Counted from the first letter of the stretch, positions 6,156-15,120 are shown. The stretch: DNA of 19,208 bases from Burkholderiales bacterium (GCA_947372535.1 CANBUA010000060.1:1-19208), one strand, 5' to 3'. Notes: a model not told the origin generated them from the sequence alone. Made by a program: numbers and translations.

Positions 6156-7789
6156 GCGGCCTGGGCACCACCCTGGGCCACTTGCTGCTCAAGCAATTGG
6201 TCAAACCGGGCTTGCAGAAGTTCGAGCGCAACATCAACAACGTCGAGGCGATCCAGCGTGAGCGCCTCAAGCGTTGGCTGGCCGCTGCCAGCCGCTCCAG
6301 CGAAGGCCAGCGCCACGGCATCAGCCCGGACTGGACCTGGGAGGAGTTTGCCCAACGCATGCCGGTGACCACCTATGCCGACTATGCCGAGGCCTTGAAC
6401 GAGCAGCGCGCCACGCATCAGAGCGTGCTGATCGATTCGCCCGTGATGCGCTACCAGCCCACCAGCGGCTCGACATCGGCGGTCAAGTGGATCCCGTACA
6501 CCAAGCTGTTCCTGGGAGAGCTGGACGAGGTCATCAGCGCCTGGGTGGGCGATCTGTACCGGCTTTATCCCAGCCAGACCAAGGGCACGCATTACTGGTC
6601 GTTGTCGTGGATCCCCACGGACATGCGCGAGCAGACCTCGGGCGACATCAACGACGACATGAAGTTGCTGTCCTGGGGCAAGCGCCTGCTGGCTTACCTG
6701 ACGCAGGCCGTGCCGCAAGAAGTGGCCATGGCGCACAGCTCGGACGATTCGCTGTTCGCCACCCTGGCCTACCTGCTGGCCGATGAGTCCTTTGGCTTCA
6801 TGTCGGTCTGGAGCCCCACGTTTGCCCTGGGCGCCATGGACCAGATGGTGCGCTGGCGCGTGGAGCTGGCGCAGGCGCTGGAAACAGGCACCTGGGGCGA
6901 TCGCCACAAGCAGATGGCCGGCGTGGCCTGCCCACGTTCGCCGCGCGCCGCCAAGCTGCTTCGCGAGTGGGACGGCAAGCTCGAAGCGGCTTTCTTTGCC
7001 AAGCTGTGGCCGCAACTGACGGTGGTGAGTTCATGGGACACGGCGGCTGCCGCACCTTGGGCTGATCGCCTGCGCAAGCTGCTGCCGCACGCGGCTTTTC
7101 AGGGCAAGGGCCTGTGGGCCACCGAGGGCGTGGTGACCTTCCCCTTCCAGGGGCGCTTCCCGCTGTCTTACCTGAGCCACTTCTACGAGTTCGAAGACAC
7201 CAGCAATGGCGAGATCCTGGCCGCTTGGCAGCTGCGTGACGGGCAAGAGGTCAGCCCCATCCTGACGACCGGCTCGGGCTTTGCGCGCTACAAGATGGCC
7301 GACGTGGTGCGCGTGGACAGCCACTTGGGCCAGGTGCCTTGCCTGACCTTCCTGGGCCGCAACGACGGCGTCGATCTGGTCGGCGAGAAAACCAGTGCCA
7401 CCGTGGCCTTGCAGATCCAGGCCGACATGGACTTGCGCGGCGCCGTGCCCGTGACCTTGCTGGCGCTGGACCAGAGCACGAATTTGGCGCCGGGCTACTG
7501 CCTGCTGGTCGAGTGCGACGAGGGCACCGAGACACCGGCCTTGCGGCAACACCTGGCCGATCAGGTGGAAAAAGCCATGCTGCAGAACTTCCACTACCGA
7601 CTGGCGCGCGAGCTGGGGCAGTTGCAGCCGGCCACCTGCGTGGCCCTGCCGCTCATGCGCGAGATCTACCTGGACCAATGCCGCCTGCGTGGCATGGTCG
7701 AGGGCAACATCAAGATTGAACCGCTTCGCCACTGGAAGGGCCAGATCCCCGATGTGCTGCGCCATGTGCTCGATGCACCTGGCCGCTGA
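6152..7789 (+). CDS. GH3-family acyl-adenylating enzyme (acyl amidosynthetase-like)
   Basis: 545 residues, the usual size of bacterial GH3 proteins. The family belongs to the acyl-adenylate-forming superfamily; plant members activate jasmonate, auxin or benzoates with ATP and join them to amino acids. Visible family marks: QPTSGSTSAVKWIPYT with the phosphate-binding TSGSTS at 104-109; WATEGVVTFPF at 322-332 (the TEG adenylate-binding motif); ARYKMADVVRV at 378-388; FLGRNDGVDLVGEK at 400-413, the hinge into the small C-terminal domain. I chose ATG 6152, which overlaps the preceding stop as ATGA; longer upstream frames only read through the previous gene in another frame. It is predicted to be cytoplasmic. 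Bacterial GH3 proteins are little characterised, and neither the acid nor the amine substrate can be told here. Confidence 0.9.
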   Translation: MSGLGTTLGHLLLKQLVKPGLQKFERNINNVEAIQRERLKRWLAAASRSSEGQRHGISPDWTWEEFAQRMPVTTYADYAEALNEQRATHQSVLIDSPVMRYQPTSGSTSAVKWIPYTKLFLGELDEVISAWVGDLYRLYPSQTKGTHYWSLSWIPTDMREQTSGDINDDMKLLSWGKRLLAYLTQAVPQEVAMAHSSDDSLFATLAYLLADESFGFMSVWSPTFALGAMDQMVRWRVELAQALETGTWGDRHKQMAGVACPRSPRAAKLLREWDGKLEAAFFAKLWPQLTVVSSWDTAAAAPWADRLRKLLPHAAFQGKGLWATEGVVTFPFQGRFPLSYLSHFYEFEDTSNGEILAAWQLRDGQEVSPILTTGSGFARYKMADVVRVDSHLGQVPCLTFLGRNDGVDLVGEKTSATVALQIQADMDLRGAVPVTLLALDQSTNLAPGYCLLVECDEGTETPALRQHLADQVEKAMLQNFHYRLARELGQLQPATCVALPLMREIYLDQCRLRGMVEGNIKIEPLRHWKGQIPDVLRHVLDAPGR

Positions 7790-7861
7790 TCGAGCCGCCT
7801 GTCGCCGCCCTCCCATCATCATCCCCATCATTTCATTCAGGCCACCTGGAAGAAGGACACC

Positions 7862-8956
7862 ATGAGCATCACCTACCGTCTGGGCACCCCCGCAGACAAC
7901 CCGCAGATCCAGGACCTGGTCGCCAAAGTGACCATGCCTGGCCCCGCCACCTTCTGCTTCCAGCGCGTGCCCGACTTCTTCGTCGGCGCCGAGGTGATCG
8001 GCACAGAGCACGTGCTCGTGGTGGCCGAAGACCCCGAGCGCAAGTGCCTGGCGGGCTTGACGGTGATCTCCGGCCGCGACCTCTACATCAGCGGCAAGGT
8101 CAAGAAGATCTATTACTCGGGCGACACCCGGGTGGACCCCTTCTACCGCCGCCGTGGCATCGGCACCGAGATGTTCCAGGTGCAAAAGCAGCACCGCAAG
8201 CCCGAGGACCTGATGCAGGGCCTGGTGGTCAAGGAAAACGAAGCGCCCATCAAGGCCGGTCGCAACGCCGAGAAGGGCGTGTTCTTCAACGACTGGTTCA
8301 GCCACACCATCGAGACCAGCTTCATGTTCACGCGCAAGAGCGCGCCGCGTGTGCCCCAAGGTGTGGAGATCCGCCTGGCCACCCCGGCCGATGCGCCGCT
8401 GATCCAGGCCTTCAACGAGAAGGAAGCCCCGCGCCGCAACGGCTACCCCGTCTACAACATCCAGAAGTTGATGGAGGGCGACCCCTACTACGCCGGCTTG
8501 CGCATCCAGGATTACGCGCTGGCCTTCAAGGGCGGCCAACTGGTCGGCATCATGGCCACTTGGAATCAGAAGGCCTACAAGCAGACACGGATCGTGGCCT
8601 TCAAGCCCATCGTGGCCGCCGTGCGCCCGCTGTACAACCTCTACACCAAGCTCTTTGGCGGCTTCACGCTGCCCGCGGTTGGTGGCGCGCTCAACTACCT
8701 GAGCCTCTACAACATCCTGATTGCCAATGACGACAAGGACCTGTTCCGCGGCATGATCGATTGGGTGATGGTCAACCAGGGCAAGGGTTATGACGCCGTG
8801 GCCACGTCCATGGCCCAAGGCGAGCCGCTGGACAGCGTGCCGCGCGGCTACAAACGCCAGAAGATGTTCACCAGCCACTTCTGGCTGAGCTACGGCGAAG
8901 ACCCGCGCGACAGCATCGATGGCCGGCCGCTCTACGTGGAGTTGGGCCGCCTGTGA
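7862..8956 (+). CDS. GNAT family N-acetyltransferase, large form
   Basis: 364 residues, about twice the length of a single GNAT domain. The N-terminal half is a GNAT domain with a clear motif A: YYSGDTRVDPFYRRRGIGTEMF, with the CoA loop RRRGIG at 96-101. The C-terminal half starts with a second domain-like strand, VEIRLATPADAPLIQAFNEKEAP (from about residue 169), which reads like the beginning of a second, degenerate GNAT repeat without a good CoA loop. A good ribosome binding site, AAGGA (7853-7857), sits just upstream of ATG 7862. The gene lies 72 nt after the GH3 gene in the same direction, probably in the same transcript, so it may modify or use the GH3 product. It converges with the condensation-domain gene, only 21 nt away. 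Confidence 0.88.
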   Translation: MSITYRLGTPADNPQIQDLVAKVTMPGPATFCFQRVPDFFVGAEVIGTEHVLVVAEDPERKCLAGLTVISGRDLYISGKVKKIYYSGDTRVDPFYRRRGIGTEMFQVQKQHRKPEDLMQGLVVKENEAPIKAGRNAEKGVFFNDWFSHTIETSFMFTRKSAPRVPQGVEIRLATPADAPLIQAFNEKEAPRRNGYPVYNIQKLMEGDPYYAGLRIQDYALAFKGGQLVGIMATWNQKAYKQTRIVAFKPIVAAVRPLYNLYTKLFGGFTLPAVGGALNYLSLYNILIANDDKDLFRGMIDWVMVNQGKGYDAVATSMAQGEPLDSVPRGYKRQKMFTSHFWLSYGEDPRDSIDGRPLYVELGRL

Positions 8957-8977
8957 TCGCTTAAAGCAGCAGCAGGC

Positions 8978-10384
8978 TCAGGCCGCTTCGGCCTTGGGCT
9001 TGCGGCGCCTGGGCTCCAGCGTGTTGCCCGCCTCGATCAAATCGAGGAAGGCCTTGTCCACGCGGCGCAGGTAGTCGTCGATCTCGGCATCGGTGGCTTC
9101 GCAGCGTTGCCAGACCAGCGGCATGGTCAACTCGTTGTCGAGCTCGCCCATCCCGTGCAGCATCGACAGGCTGGGGCCGCAGCCGTAGAACCGGGTGACC
9201 TTGATCGGCCAATCGGCATGGTTGACCTCGGCATTGAGGTTGCCCACGCTGGTGGCGTAAACGCTGATGTGCGGCATCTTGAGCTGACGCTGCATCTTGG
9301 TGGCGCCATAGGCCAGCAGGTTGGGGCCTAGCCACGACAAAGCCCCCCCGAGCCAGATGCCAAAGCCCATCTTGCGCTGGTCGTAGAGGTTCAGGCCCGC
9401 CCGCAATTGATCACGCACGGACGCCGCGCGATCCGTGATGCTCTTGCGGCCGACCTCCGTGATCAGGAAGGTGCCCACCTGGTTGCCGAGCAGGGGGCCA
9501 TAACCCTTGTCCTTGGGCTGATAGGCCCGCAGGTCCAGCGCCTGACGGATGACGGCGGCCGCTTTGGGATCATTGGGCGCATACGACAAAAAGGCCTCGG
9601 CCAGCGCCATGGTGATCACACTGGTGAAGGACAGGCCCAGCTTGCGCCCCAGCGAGCGCAACTGCGCCGTGGAGCAAGGCGCCGTGTGGTGGCGCACCGC
9701 ATAAGTCGACAGGTAGGGCTGATCCTGCTTGTTGACCATCTGGATGTTCAGGCTGGCCAGCAAGCGCTTCTCGTGGTTGCGGTGGCGCAGCTCGGCCCGG
9801 AAGGCCGCCGGCCATTGCCACCAGTGGGTGGGCCGGGTGGCGCCCAGCATGGACACGGGCTCCAGCGGCACCGGCGGGATGGGCTCGTCCACATTGAGGC
9901 GCCGGGCGATCGCGCCCAGCACGTACACGCCCGATCGGCCATCGAAGAGCAAATGGTGCAGCACCACGAACAGCGCGGGCGCGCTGGCATGCGGCAGGTA
10001 GCAGAAACGGCAACCCATGCCGTGCTCCAACGGCAGGCCCTCGTTGATCAGGCGGTTGTGGTAACGCTCCAGCGCTTTGGGATCGGTCGGGTCGATGTGG
10101 TCGTCGACCCGAAAGGCATCGTCGAACAACTGATCGGTGACGGCGTTGTCCGGCAGGATGCGCAGGTGCGAGCGCCAGGCACCACGCTCGACGATGCCGC
10201 GAAACCGGGGCAAGGCGCTGACCAGTTCGCGCAACACGGCCCGCATGCGCTCGGGCGCAATCGGCGTGTCGAAGCGGATCATGTAGGTCGAGCCCATCGT
10301 GCCAGCCAGGCCCTCCAAGGCCGCATACAGGTGCTCGGGCTCGTTGAGCGGGATGACAACGGAGTCTTCTGCTGAAGCGGACAT
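8978..10384 (-). CDS. Condensation-domain (HHxxxDG) acyltransferase
   Basis: 468 residues with the organisation of the chloramphenicol-acetyltransferase-like superfamily that includes NRPS condensation domains, PapA-type acyltransferases and wax ester synthases. The catalytic motif HHLLFDG is at 143-149, with the second His as the expected base. A long C-terminal half follows, including LLGNQVGTFLITEV and, later, SVYATSVGNLNAEVNHADWPIKVTRFYGCGP in the region usually carrying the structural 'DFG-like' segment. The N-terminus (LNEPEHLYAALEG) resembles the substrate-entry strand of stand-alone condensation enzymes. It probably transfers an acyl group from CoA or a carrier to an alcohol or amine. 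The stop region is convergent with the GNAT gene. The start codon lies 85 nt from hemE on the other strand, so their promoters share that gap. Confidence 0.82.
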   Translation of the reverse strand: MSASAEDSVVIPLNEPEHLYAALEGLAGTMGSTYMIRFDTPIAPERMRAVLRELVSALPRFRGIVERGAWRSHLRILPDNAVTDQLFDDAFRVDDHIDPTDPKALERYHNRLINEGLPLEHGMGCRFCYLPHASAPALFVVLHHLLFDGRSGVYVLGAIARRLNVDEPIPPVPLEPVSMLGATRPTHWWQWPAAFRAELRHRNHEKRLLASLNIQMVNKQDQPYLSTYAVRHHTAPCSTAQLRSLGRKLGLSFTSVITMALAEAFLSYAPNDPKAAAVIRQALDLRAYQPKDKGYGPLLGNQVGTFLITEVGRKSITDRAASVRDQLRAGLNLYDQRKMGFGIWLGGALSWLGPNLLAYGATKMQRQLKMPHISVYATSVGNLNAEVNHADWPIKVTRFYGCGPSLSMLHGMGELDNELTMPLVWQRCEATDAEIDDYLRRVDKAFLDLIEAGNTLEPRRRKPKAEAA

Positions 10385-10457
10385 GGCTTGCCAAATAGGG
10401 GCTGGGATGACGGAGGGGCGCGGGTGAAACCGCAGGTCATCATAGCAACGCCATGCC

Positions 10458-10463
10458 TACAAT
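10458..10463 (+). promoter_or_regulatory. Possible -10 element of hemE, very close to the start codon
   Basis: TACAAT lies only 6 nt before the hemE ATG at 10470. If it is used, the transcript would be nearly leaderless. No good -35 box is visible 17 nt upstream. The gap (10385-10469) must also hold the promoter of the divergent condensation-domain gene. Confidence 0.3.
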
Positions 10464-10469
10464 CCCCCC

Positions 10470-11582
10470 ATGACAAACACTGCCCTGCCCGCCCTGGTCA
10501 ACGACCGCTTCCTGCGTGCCTGCCTGCGCTTGCCCACCGACTGCACGCCCGTCTGGCTGATGCGTCAGGCTGGGCGTTATTTGCCGGAGTACAAGGCCAC
10601 GCGTGCCAAAGCCGGCAGCTTCATGGGCCTGGCCACCAACCCGCAGTACGCTTGCGAAGTGACCTTGCAGCCGCTTGACCGTTACGCGCTCGATGCCGCC
10701 ATCCTGTTCAGTGACATCCTGACGGTGCCCGATGCGATGGGCCTGGGCTTGAGTTTCGAAACCGGCGAGGGCCCGCGCTTTGCCAGCCCCGTGCGAGACG
10801 AGGCCGCCGTCAATGCCCTGCGCGTGCCGGACATGGACAAGCTGCGCTATGTCTTCGATGCCGTGGGCACCATCCGCAAGGCCTTGACCAACGAGCAAGG
10901 CCAGGGCCGCGTGCCATTGATCGGCTTCTCCGGCAGCCCCTGGACATTGGCCTGCTACATGGTCGAAGGCAGCGGCTCGGACGACTACCGCCACGTCAAG
11001 ACCATGATGTACCAGCGCCCCGACCTGATGCACAAGATCCTGGAGGTCAATGCCGAGGCCGTGGCGCTCTACCTGAACACGCAGATCGAAGCCGGCGCCC
11101 AGGCCGTGATGATTTTCGACTCGTGGGGCGGCGTGCTGGCCGATGGCAATTTCCAGCGCTTCAGCCTGGCTTACACGCAGCGCGTGCTGTCCAAGCTCAA
11201 GAAGACACATGATGGCCACCGCATCCCGCACATCGTCTTCACCAAGGGTGGTGGCTTGTGGCTGGAGCAGATCGCCGACACCGGCTGCGACGTCGTCGGC
11301 CTGGACTGGACCGTGAACTTGGCGCAAGCCCGTGCCCGCGTGGGTGACCGCGTCGCCCTGCAAGGCAACCTCGACCCGATGGTGCTGTTCGCGGGCCCGG
11401 ATCAGATCCGCGCCGAAGTCGCCGCCGTGTTGGACAGCTTTGGCCCGCCCGCGCAGGCTGATGGCAGTACCGCTGGGCACATCTTCAACCTGGGCCATGG
11501 CATCAGTCAGTTCACGCCGCCCGAGCACGTCACCGCTTTGGTCGATGCGGTGCACGAGCACTCGCGCCGCCAACGCGGCTGA
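10470..11582 (+). CDS. hemE: Uroporphyrinogen decarboxylase
   Basis: 370 residues, the usual length. HemE removes four acetate carboxyls from uroporphyrinogen III to give coproporphyrinogen III, in the cytoplasm, on the way to haem. The signature [15 protein letters not shown] (27-41) carries the substrate-binding Arg residues. [14 protein letters not shown] (78-91) has the catalytic Asp at D82. [13 protein letters not shown] and FDSWGG follow in order, and the C-terminal NLGHGI at 340-345 has the conserved His (H343). Start ATG 10470 gives the normal N-terminus with [10 protein letters not shown]. There is no clear Shine-Dalgarno, in line with a possible leaderless message. It is divergent from the condensation-domain gene and convergent with the EamA gene, 18 nt away. 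Confidence 0.97.
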   Translation: MTNTALPALVNDRFLRACLRLPTDCTPVWLMRQAGRYLPEYKATRAKAGSFMGLATNPQYACEVTLQPLDRYALDAAILFSDILTVPDAMGLGLSFETGEGPRFASPVRDEAAVNALRVPDMDKLRYVFDAVGTIRKALTNEQGQGRVPLIGFSGSPWTLACYMVEGSGSDDYRHVKTMMYQRPDLMHKILEVNAEAVALYLNTQIEAGAQAVMIFDSWGGVLADGNFQRFSLAYTQRVLSKLKKTHDGHRIPHIVFTKGGGLWLEQIADTGCDVVGLDWTVNLAQARARVGDRVALQGNLDPMVLFAGPDQIRAEVAAVLDSFGPPAQADGSTAGHIFNLGHGISQFTPPEHVTALVDAVHEHSRRQRG

Positions 11583-11600
11583 CCTGGTCAGCTCAACGCC

Positions 11601-12470
11601 TCAACTGGTCAGCGAGGTCCACAAGGCCGACAGCAGGATCAGGCCGGCGCCGGCCAGGATCATGGGCGTGAGCACGGCGTGCCCCCACCAGACCGATGAC
11701 ACGGACGCGAACACGATCTCCGTCAGCATGACCACCGAGGTCGTGTGCACATTCAGGCGCGAGGCCCCGTATTGCAGGGCCAGGTTGGAGCCCAGAAAAG
11801 CCAGGCCCGTGATCAACGTGATCACAATCCAGCCGGCCGCCGGGGCAGGCCACGGGCCGATCATGCCAATGCTCAGCAAGACCAAGCCCAGCACGCCCGG
11901 CCAGATCGCCCCACCCGCGAACATGGCCAAAGCCCGCGCCGATGAGGTCTCACCGGCCAGCCGGCGCAGCATCACGTTGGTCAAGGCAAAACCGAAGCCG
12001 CCCAGCAAACCCAGCACGTCGGGCAAGCCGCCCAGGGTGGGCCAGCCCTTGCCTGCGGGCATGAGCACGAGAAAAGCGCCCGCCATGGCCAAGCTGATGC
12101 GGGCCACAGCCAGCCAGGTCACACGCTCGCCCAGCAGCAGCCAGGCCAGCGGCACGGCCCAGACGGGCATCAGGTAGAACAGCAGGACTACCCGCACCAC
12201 ATCACCGATGCTGACGGCCCAGTTGAACGCCGCGTTGGTCCCACCGGCGGCCAAGGCCAGCAGCCACAACTCGGGGTTGCGTAGCAAGGCACGCCAGGCG
12301 CCGGGGTGCCAGATCGTCACAAGCAAGGTGCTCATCACGAACACCATCACGGTCGCCCAGACGGCATGCAGGCCCATGAGGCCCAGCTCCCGCATGGGCC
12401 ACCAGGACACGCCCCACACGAAGGCATTGCACAGCAGACCCAGGTAGGGCAAAGCGCCCTGCCCCTTCAT
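11601..12470 (-). CDS. EamA/DMT superfamily transporter
   Basis: 289 residues with ten predicted membrane helices in two five-helix repeats, the layout of drug/metabolite transporters. The first EamA repeat begins ALPYLGLLCNAFVWGVSW; a conserved proline-rich end of helix 4 reads VLLFYLMPVWAVPLAWLLLGER (near residue 95-117). The second repeat begins LGLLGGFGFALTNVMLRR and ends VMLTEIVFASVSSVWWG with AGLILLSALW. Members export or import small metabolites; the substrate is unknown. Its ATG overlaps the stop of rlpA as ATGA (12467-12470), so it is translationally coupled to rlpA and read from the same message. It converges with hemE. Confidence 0.92.
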   Translation of the reverse strand: MKGQGALPYLGLLCNAFVWGVSWWPMRELGLMGLHAVWATVMVFVMSTLLVTIWHPGAWRALLRNPELWLLALAAGGTNAAFNWAVSIGDVVRVVLLFYLMPVWAVPLAWLLLGERVTWLAVARISLAMAGAFLVLMPAGKGWPTLGGLPDVLGLLGGFGFALTNVMLRRLAGETSSARALAMFAGGAIWPGVLGLVLLSIGMIGPWPAPAAGWIVITLITGLAFLGSNLALQYGASRLNVHTTSVVMLTEIVFASVSSVWWGHAVLTPMILAGAGLILLSALWTSLTS

Positions 12471-13669
12471 CGACGCTCAACCACCATGGGCACCAATTGC
12501 AAGGTATCGCGGATGCGCTGGGCCACGCCTTGCGCCTCTTCACGGCGCTCATAAGGGCCGACCTGCAGCTTGTACAGCGAGGCTTCGTTGAACACCGCCA
12601 GCAAAGGCGCGAGTTGACTGAGTTCCTGCGCCACGCGCTGCTGGAAGGCATCGACACCCTGTCGCTTGCTGAAGGCCGCCAGTTGCACCCAGTAGCCTTT
12701 GGCCGCCGGCGTGTAGGCATAGGCCTTGCCTTCAGGTGCTGGACGGGCCGCCGGCACAACGGCCGGTACGCTGGGCTTGGCGTCCGGCAGCAAAGCCGGC
12801 GTGACTGGCGTACTTGGCGCGCTGGTTGCCGTGGGCAAGGCCGCGGCCGCCTTGGCAGGCTCCGACGCGGGGTAAACCGCCGCGGAAGTCTGCGCGGCAG
12901 GCAGAGGTGCCACCACCGCCGCAGGCTGCGACACCGCTTGCGGTCGCGCGCCCTCCAACCGAGAGGCCAGCGCATAGATGGGATCCGCAGCGGGTGCCAT
13001 GTCGGCATCAGCTTGCGCTGCCCCGCCCGCCTTGGCCATGTCCTGATCGGTGCGCCACTGGCCTGTTCGGATCTGGTCGAAGGTGAGTCGTTCGATCTCC
13101 ACCTCGCCCGTGCCCCGACCCAGCACATCCAGCTTCGCTGCGGCCGTGTAGCTCAGGTCCATCACGCGGCTGGAGTGGAAAGGCCCACGGTCGTTGATTC
13201 GCACGATCACCGATTTGCCCGTAGCCAGCGAGCGCACGCGCGCATAGCTGGGGATGGGCAAGGTGCGGTGTGCCGCCGTCATCCCGTACATGCTGTAGAC
13301 CTCGCCGCTGGCCGTGCGCCGGCCATGGAATTTGGCGCCGTACCAGGAGGCCAGGCCACGCTGCTTGAAGGTCACATCGCTGGCAATGGGCTCGTAGGCC
13401 TGGCCCTCGATCACATAAGGCTTGTTGGGGCCACCGGGCACGATGGGCTCCAGCTTGGGCACGGCATCGGGCACCTGCAATAGATCGGCCGGCGGCCGAT
13501 CGGGCGGGCCATCCTTGCCGGGCGATATCGTGGTGGACGAAGGCGGCTTGCCGCCTCCGCCTTGACCTGGCGCCGGCCCCGACGCGCAACCAGCCAGCCA
13601 CAGCGCCACCGCCAGGCAGGTGCCCAGCGTGGTCAATCGATGTCTTGAAGGCGTCGAAATGAACATCAT
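12467..13669 (-). CDS. rlpA: RlpA septal lytic transglycosylase-type lipoprotein with SPOR domain
   Basis: 400 residues from the double ATG at 13664-13669. A longer frame from 13741 is less likely because this start places the signal peptide correctly. The signal peptide ends in the lipobox LAGC, with the lipidated Cys near residue 28. The double-psi beta-barrel follows: GLASWYGAKFHGRRTASGE (about 105-123), MTAAHRTLP with the catalytic His near 134, and VIVRINDRGPF with the catalytic Asp near 160. After a long Ala/Pro-rich linker, a C-terminal SPOR domain (about 325-400, GYWVQLAAFSKRQG ... YKLQVGPYERREEA) binds denuded glycan at the division septum. RlpA cleaves glycan strands lacking stem peptides in the outer-membrane/periplasmic space. 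The neighbouring EamA gene overlaps it, but no functional link is obvious. Confidence 0.93.
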   Translation of the reverse strand: MMFISTPSRHRLTTLGTCLAVALWLAGCASGPAPGQGGGGKPPSSTTISPGKDGPPDRPPADLLQVPDAVPKLEPIVPGGPNKPYVIEGQAYEPIASDVTFKQRGLASWYGAKFHGRRTASGEVYSMYGMTAAHRTLPIPSYARVRSLATGKSVIVRINDRGPFHSSRVMDLSYTAAAKLDVLGRGTGEVEIERLTFDQIRTGQWRTDQDMAKAGGAAQADADMAPAADPIYALASRLEGARPQAVSQPAAVVAPLPAAQTSAAVYPASEPAKAAAALPTATSAPSTPVTPALLPDAKPSVPAVVPAARPAPEGKAYAYTPAAKGYWVQLAAFSKRQGVDAFQQRVAQELSQLAPLLAVFNEASLYKLQVGPYERREEAQGVAQRIRDTLQLVPMVVERR

Positions 13670-13772
13670 GGCATGCACGATACACGAGCTCACATCGTAC
13701 CCTTGGCACAATAGCGACAGGCCCTGTAAAAGCCCGCGCATCCCTTTGCCAAATCACCCAGTCCAGCCCGCC

Positions 13773-15029
13773 ATGACCCAAGCATCTGACCTTCCCTTCG
13801 ATCACGATTTCGAGCGCGGCATGCGCAATCGCCGGGCCGCCTTGGGTGATGCCTGGGTGGACCAGTCCGTGGCCAAGGCCAACCGCTTCAATGCCGAGTT
13901 CCAGCACTTCATCACCGACTATGCCTGGCACGGCGTATGGGGTCGTCCGGGCCTGGACTGGAAAACGCGCCGGCTCATCGTGCTGGCCATCACCAGCGCC
14001 CTGGGCCGCTGGGACGAGTTCGAGATCCACCTGCGCGGCGCCCTTACCCCAGGCAACGCCCACACCCTGAGCCCCGAAGAGGTCCGCGAAGCCCTCATCC
14101 AGATCGCCATCTACGCGGGCGTGCCAGCCGCCAACACGGGCTTTGCCCGCGCCGTGGGCATCCTGCGTGAGTTGGGCATGGGCCCCGAGCCCCATCCAGC
14201 CGACCAGGCCTGGCACCCTGGCGTGGGGCGCTCGGCCTTCACCAGCTCGCGACCCAAGCTGCATGCCACCATCCGCGACAGCCGCTTGGGCGAGCCCGAG
14301 CACACCATCGTGCTCAGCCACGCGCTTGGGCAAGACCACAGCATGTGGGACACCATCGCCAACGAGCTCTCGCACCACTGCCGCGTGATCTGCCCGGACA
14401 CGCGCGGCCATGGCCGCTCCGAGATCCCCGATGGCCCCCTGAGCCTGGCCGAACTGGCCGCCGATGCAGCCCGCCTGATCGACGAGCTGGCCGGCGAGAG
14501 CGTCATCTGGATCGGCCTGTCGATGGGCGGCATGATCGGCCAGGAACTGGCGCTGCGCCACCCCGAAAAAGTCAAAGCCTTGGTGCTGGCCAATACCACC
14601 AGCCAGTACCCCACGGCCAGCCAGGAAGCCATCGGCCAACGCATCGACACGGTCGAGGCCCACGGCCTGCAGGGCATCAGCACCGGCACCATGGCGCGTT
14701 TCTTCACGCCTGAGTTCATTCAGAAGCAGGCGGCCACCGTGGCCCGTCATCAGCGCCTGCTGGAGGCCACGGACCCGGAGGGCTACACCGCCTGTGCGGC
14801 AGCCGTTTGCGAGGTGGACACCACCTCACGCCTGCATGAGATCAAGGTGCCCACCCTGGTTTTGGCGGGCGAGCTGGATGAAAGCATTCCCAAGGACATG
14901 CCTCAGTTGATCGCACAACTCATCCACGGCGCCCAATTGACGGTGCTGCCGCAATGCGCCCACCTCAGCGCCATCGAGCAGCCCTTGGCCTTCCTGGATG
15001 CCATCAGCGAGTTCATCGCCGGCCTCTGA
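13773..15029 (+). CDS. Fused 4-carboxymuconolactone decarboxylase / 3-oxoadipate enol-lactonase
   Basis: 417 residues from ATG 13773; the upstream open frame from 13620 overlaps the rlpA region and is unlikely to be coding. Residues 8-135 are a carboxymuconolactone decarboxylase (PcaC): FERGMRNRRAALGDAWVD, then RPGLDWKTRRLIVLAITSALGR and EIHLRGAL (His86). LIQIAIYAGVPAANTGFARA follows. Residues 163-417 are an alpha/beta hydrolase (PcaD): IVLSHALGQDHSMWD, nucleophile elbow GLSMGG with Ser250, acid D368 in AGELDES, and H396 in CAHLS. Together they would catalyse the two consecutive steps after cycloisomerisation in the protocatechuate branch, giving 3-oxoadipate. The order PcaC-PcaD is opposite to the PcaD-PcaC order of the described PcaL fusions. 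The other pca genes are not in the window. A strong terminator follows. Confidence 0.93.
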   Translation: MTQASDLPFDHDFERGMRNRRAALGDAWVDQSVAKANRFNAEFQHFITDYAWHGVWGRPGLDWKTRRLIVLAITSALGRWDEFEIHLRGALTPGNAHTLSPEEVREALIQIAIYAGVPAANTGFARAVGILRELGMGPEPHPADQAWHPGVGRSAFTSSRPKLHATIRDSRLGEPEHTIVLSHALGQDHSMWDTIANELSHHCRVICPDTRGHGRSEIPDGPLSLAELAADAARLIDELAGESVIWIGLSMGGMIGQELALRHPEKVKALVLANTTSQYPTASQEAIGQRIDTVEAHGLQGISTGTMARFFTPEFIQKQAATVARHQRLLEATDPEGYTACAAAVCEVDTTSRLHEIKVPTLVLAGELDESIPKDMPQLIAQLIHGAQLTVLPQCAHLSAIEQPLAFLDAISEFIAGL

Positions 15030-15061
15030 GTCAGCGTCCGTGACCATCAATTTCCCATGAA

Positions 15062-15091
15062 AAAAGCCGAGGACTTTCGTCCCCGGCTTTT
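15062..15091. terminator. Bidirectional intrinsic terminator
   Basis: A 13-bp stem with one mismatch (AAAAGCCG..GGAC pairing with GTCC..CGGCTTTT) closes a TTTC loop. It has a T-run on the right and an A-run on the left, so it works in both directions. It lies between the fused pca gene and the first PEP-CTERM gene, which converge here. Confidence 0.88.
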
Positions 15092-15120
15092 ATTCGCGGA
15101 TGCGAAATCGACCGAGTCGA

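Noticed and set aside
5924..7015. 363-codon minus-strand frame opposite the GH3 gene
   Set aside because: Shadow of high-GC third positions; no motif, and incompatible with the coupled forward genes.
7806..7840. CATCAT-type repeat before the GNAT gene
   Set aside because: A short low-complexity stretch in an intergenic gap, too small and irregular to be called a functional repeat.
7031..8878. 615-codon open frame on the minus strand opposite the GH3 and GNAT genes
   Set aside because: It is antisense to two genes with clear family motifs, is rich in His, Gly, Gln and Val as expected from reverse-frame GC-rich codons, and shows no domain.
10440..11573. 377-codon minus-strand frame opposite hemE
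   Set aside because: hemE is certain from its motifs; the antisense frame has no recognisable features.
13620..13772. N-terminal extension of the pca fusion
   Set aside because: The 51 extra residues lack similarity to a PcaC start and overlap the rlpA start region; ATG 13773 gives the expected N-terminus.
13008..14750. 580-codon minus-strand frame across the pca fusion and rlpA
   Set aside because: It covers the real pca gene in antisense and part of rlpA in another frame; its composition is that of a shadow frame.
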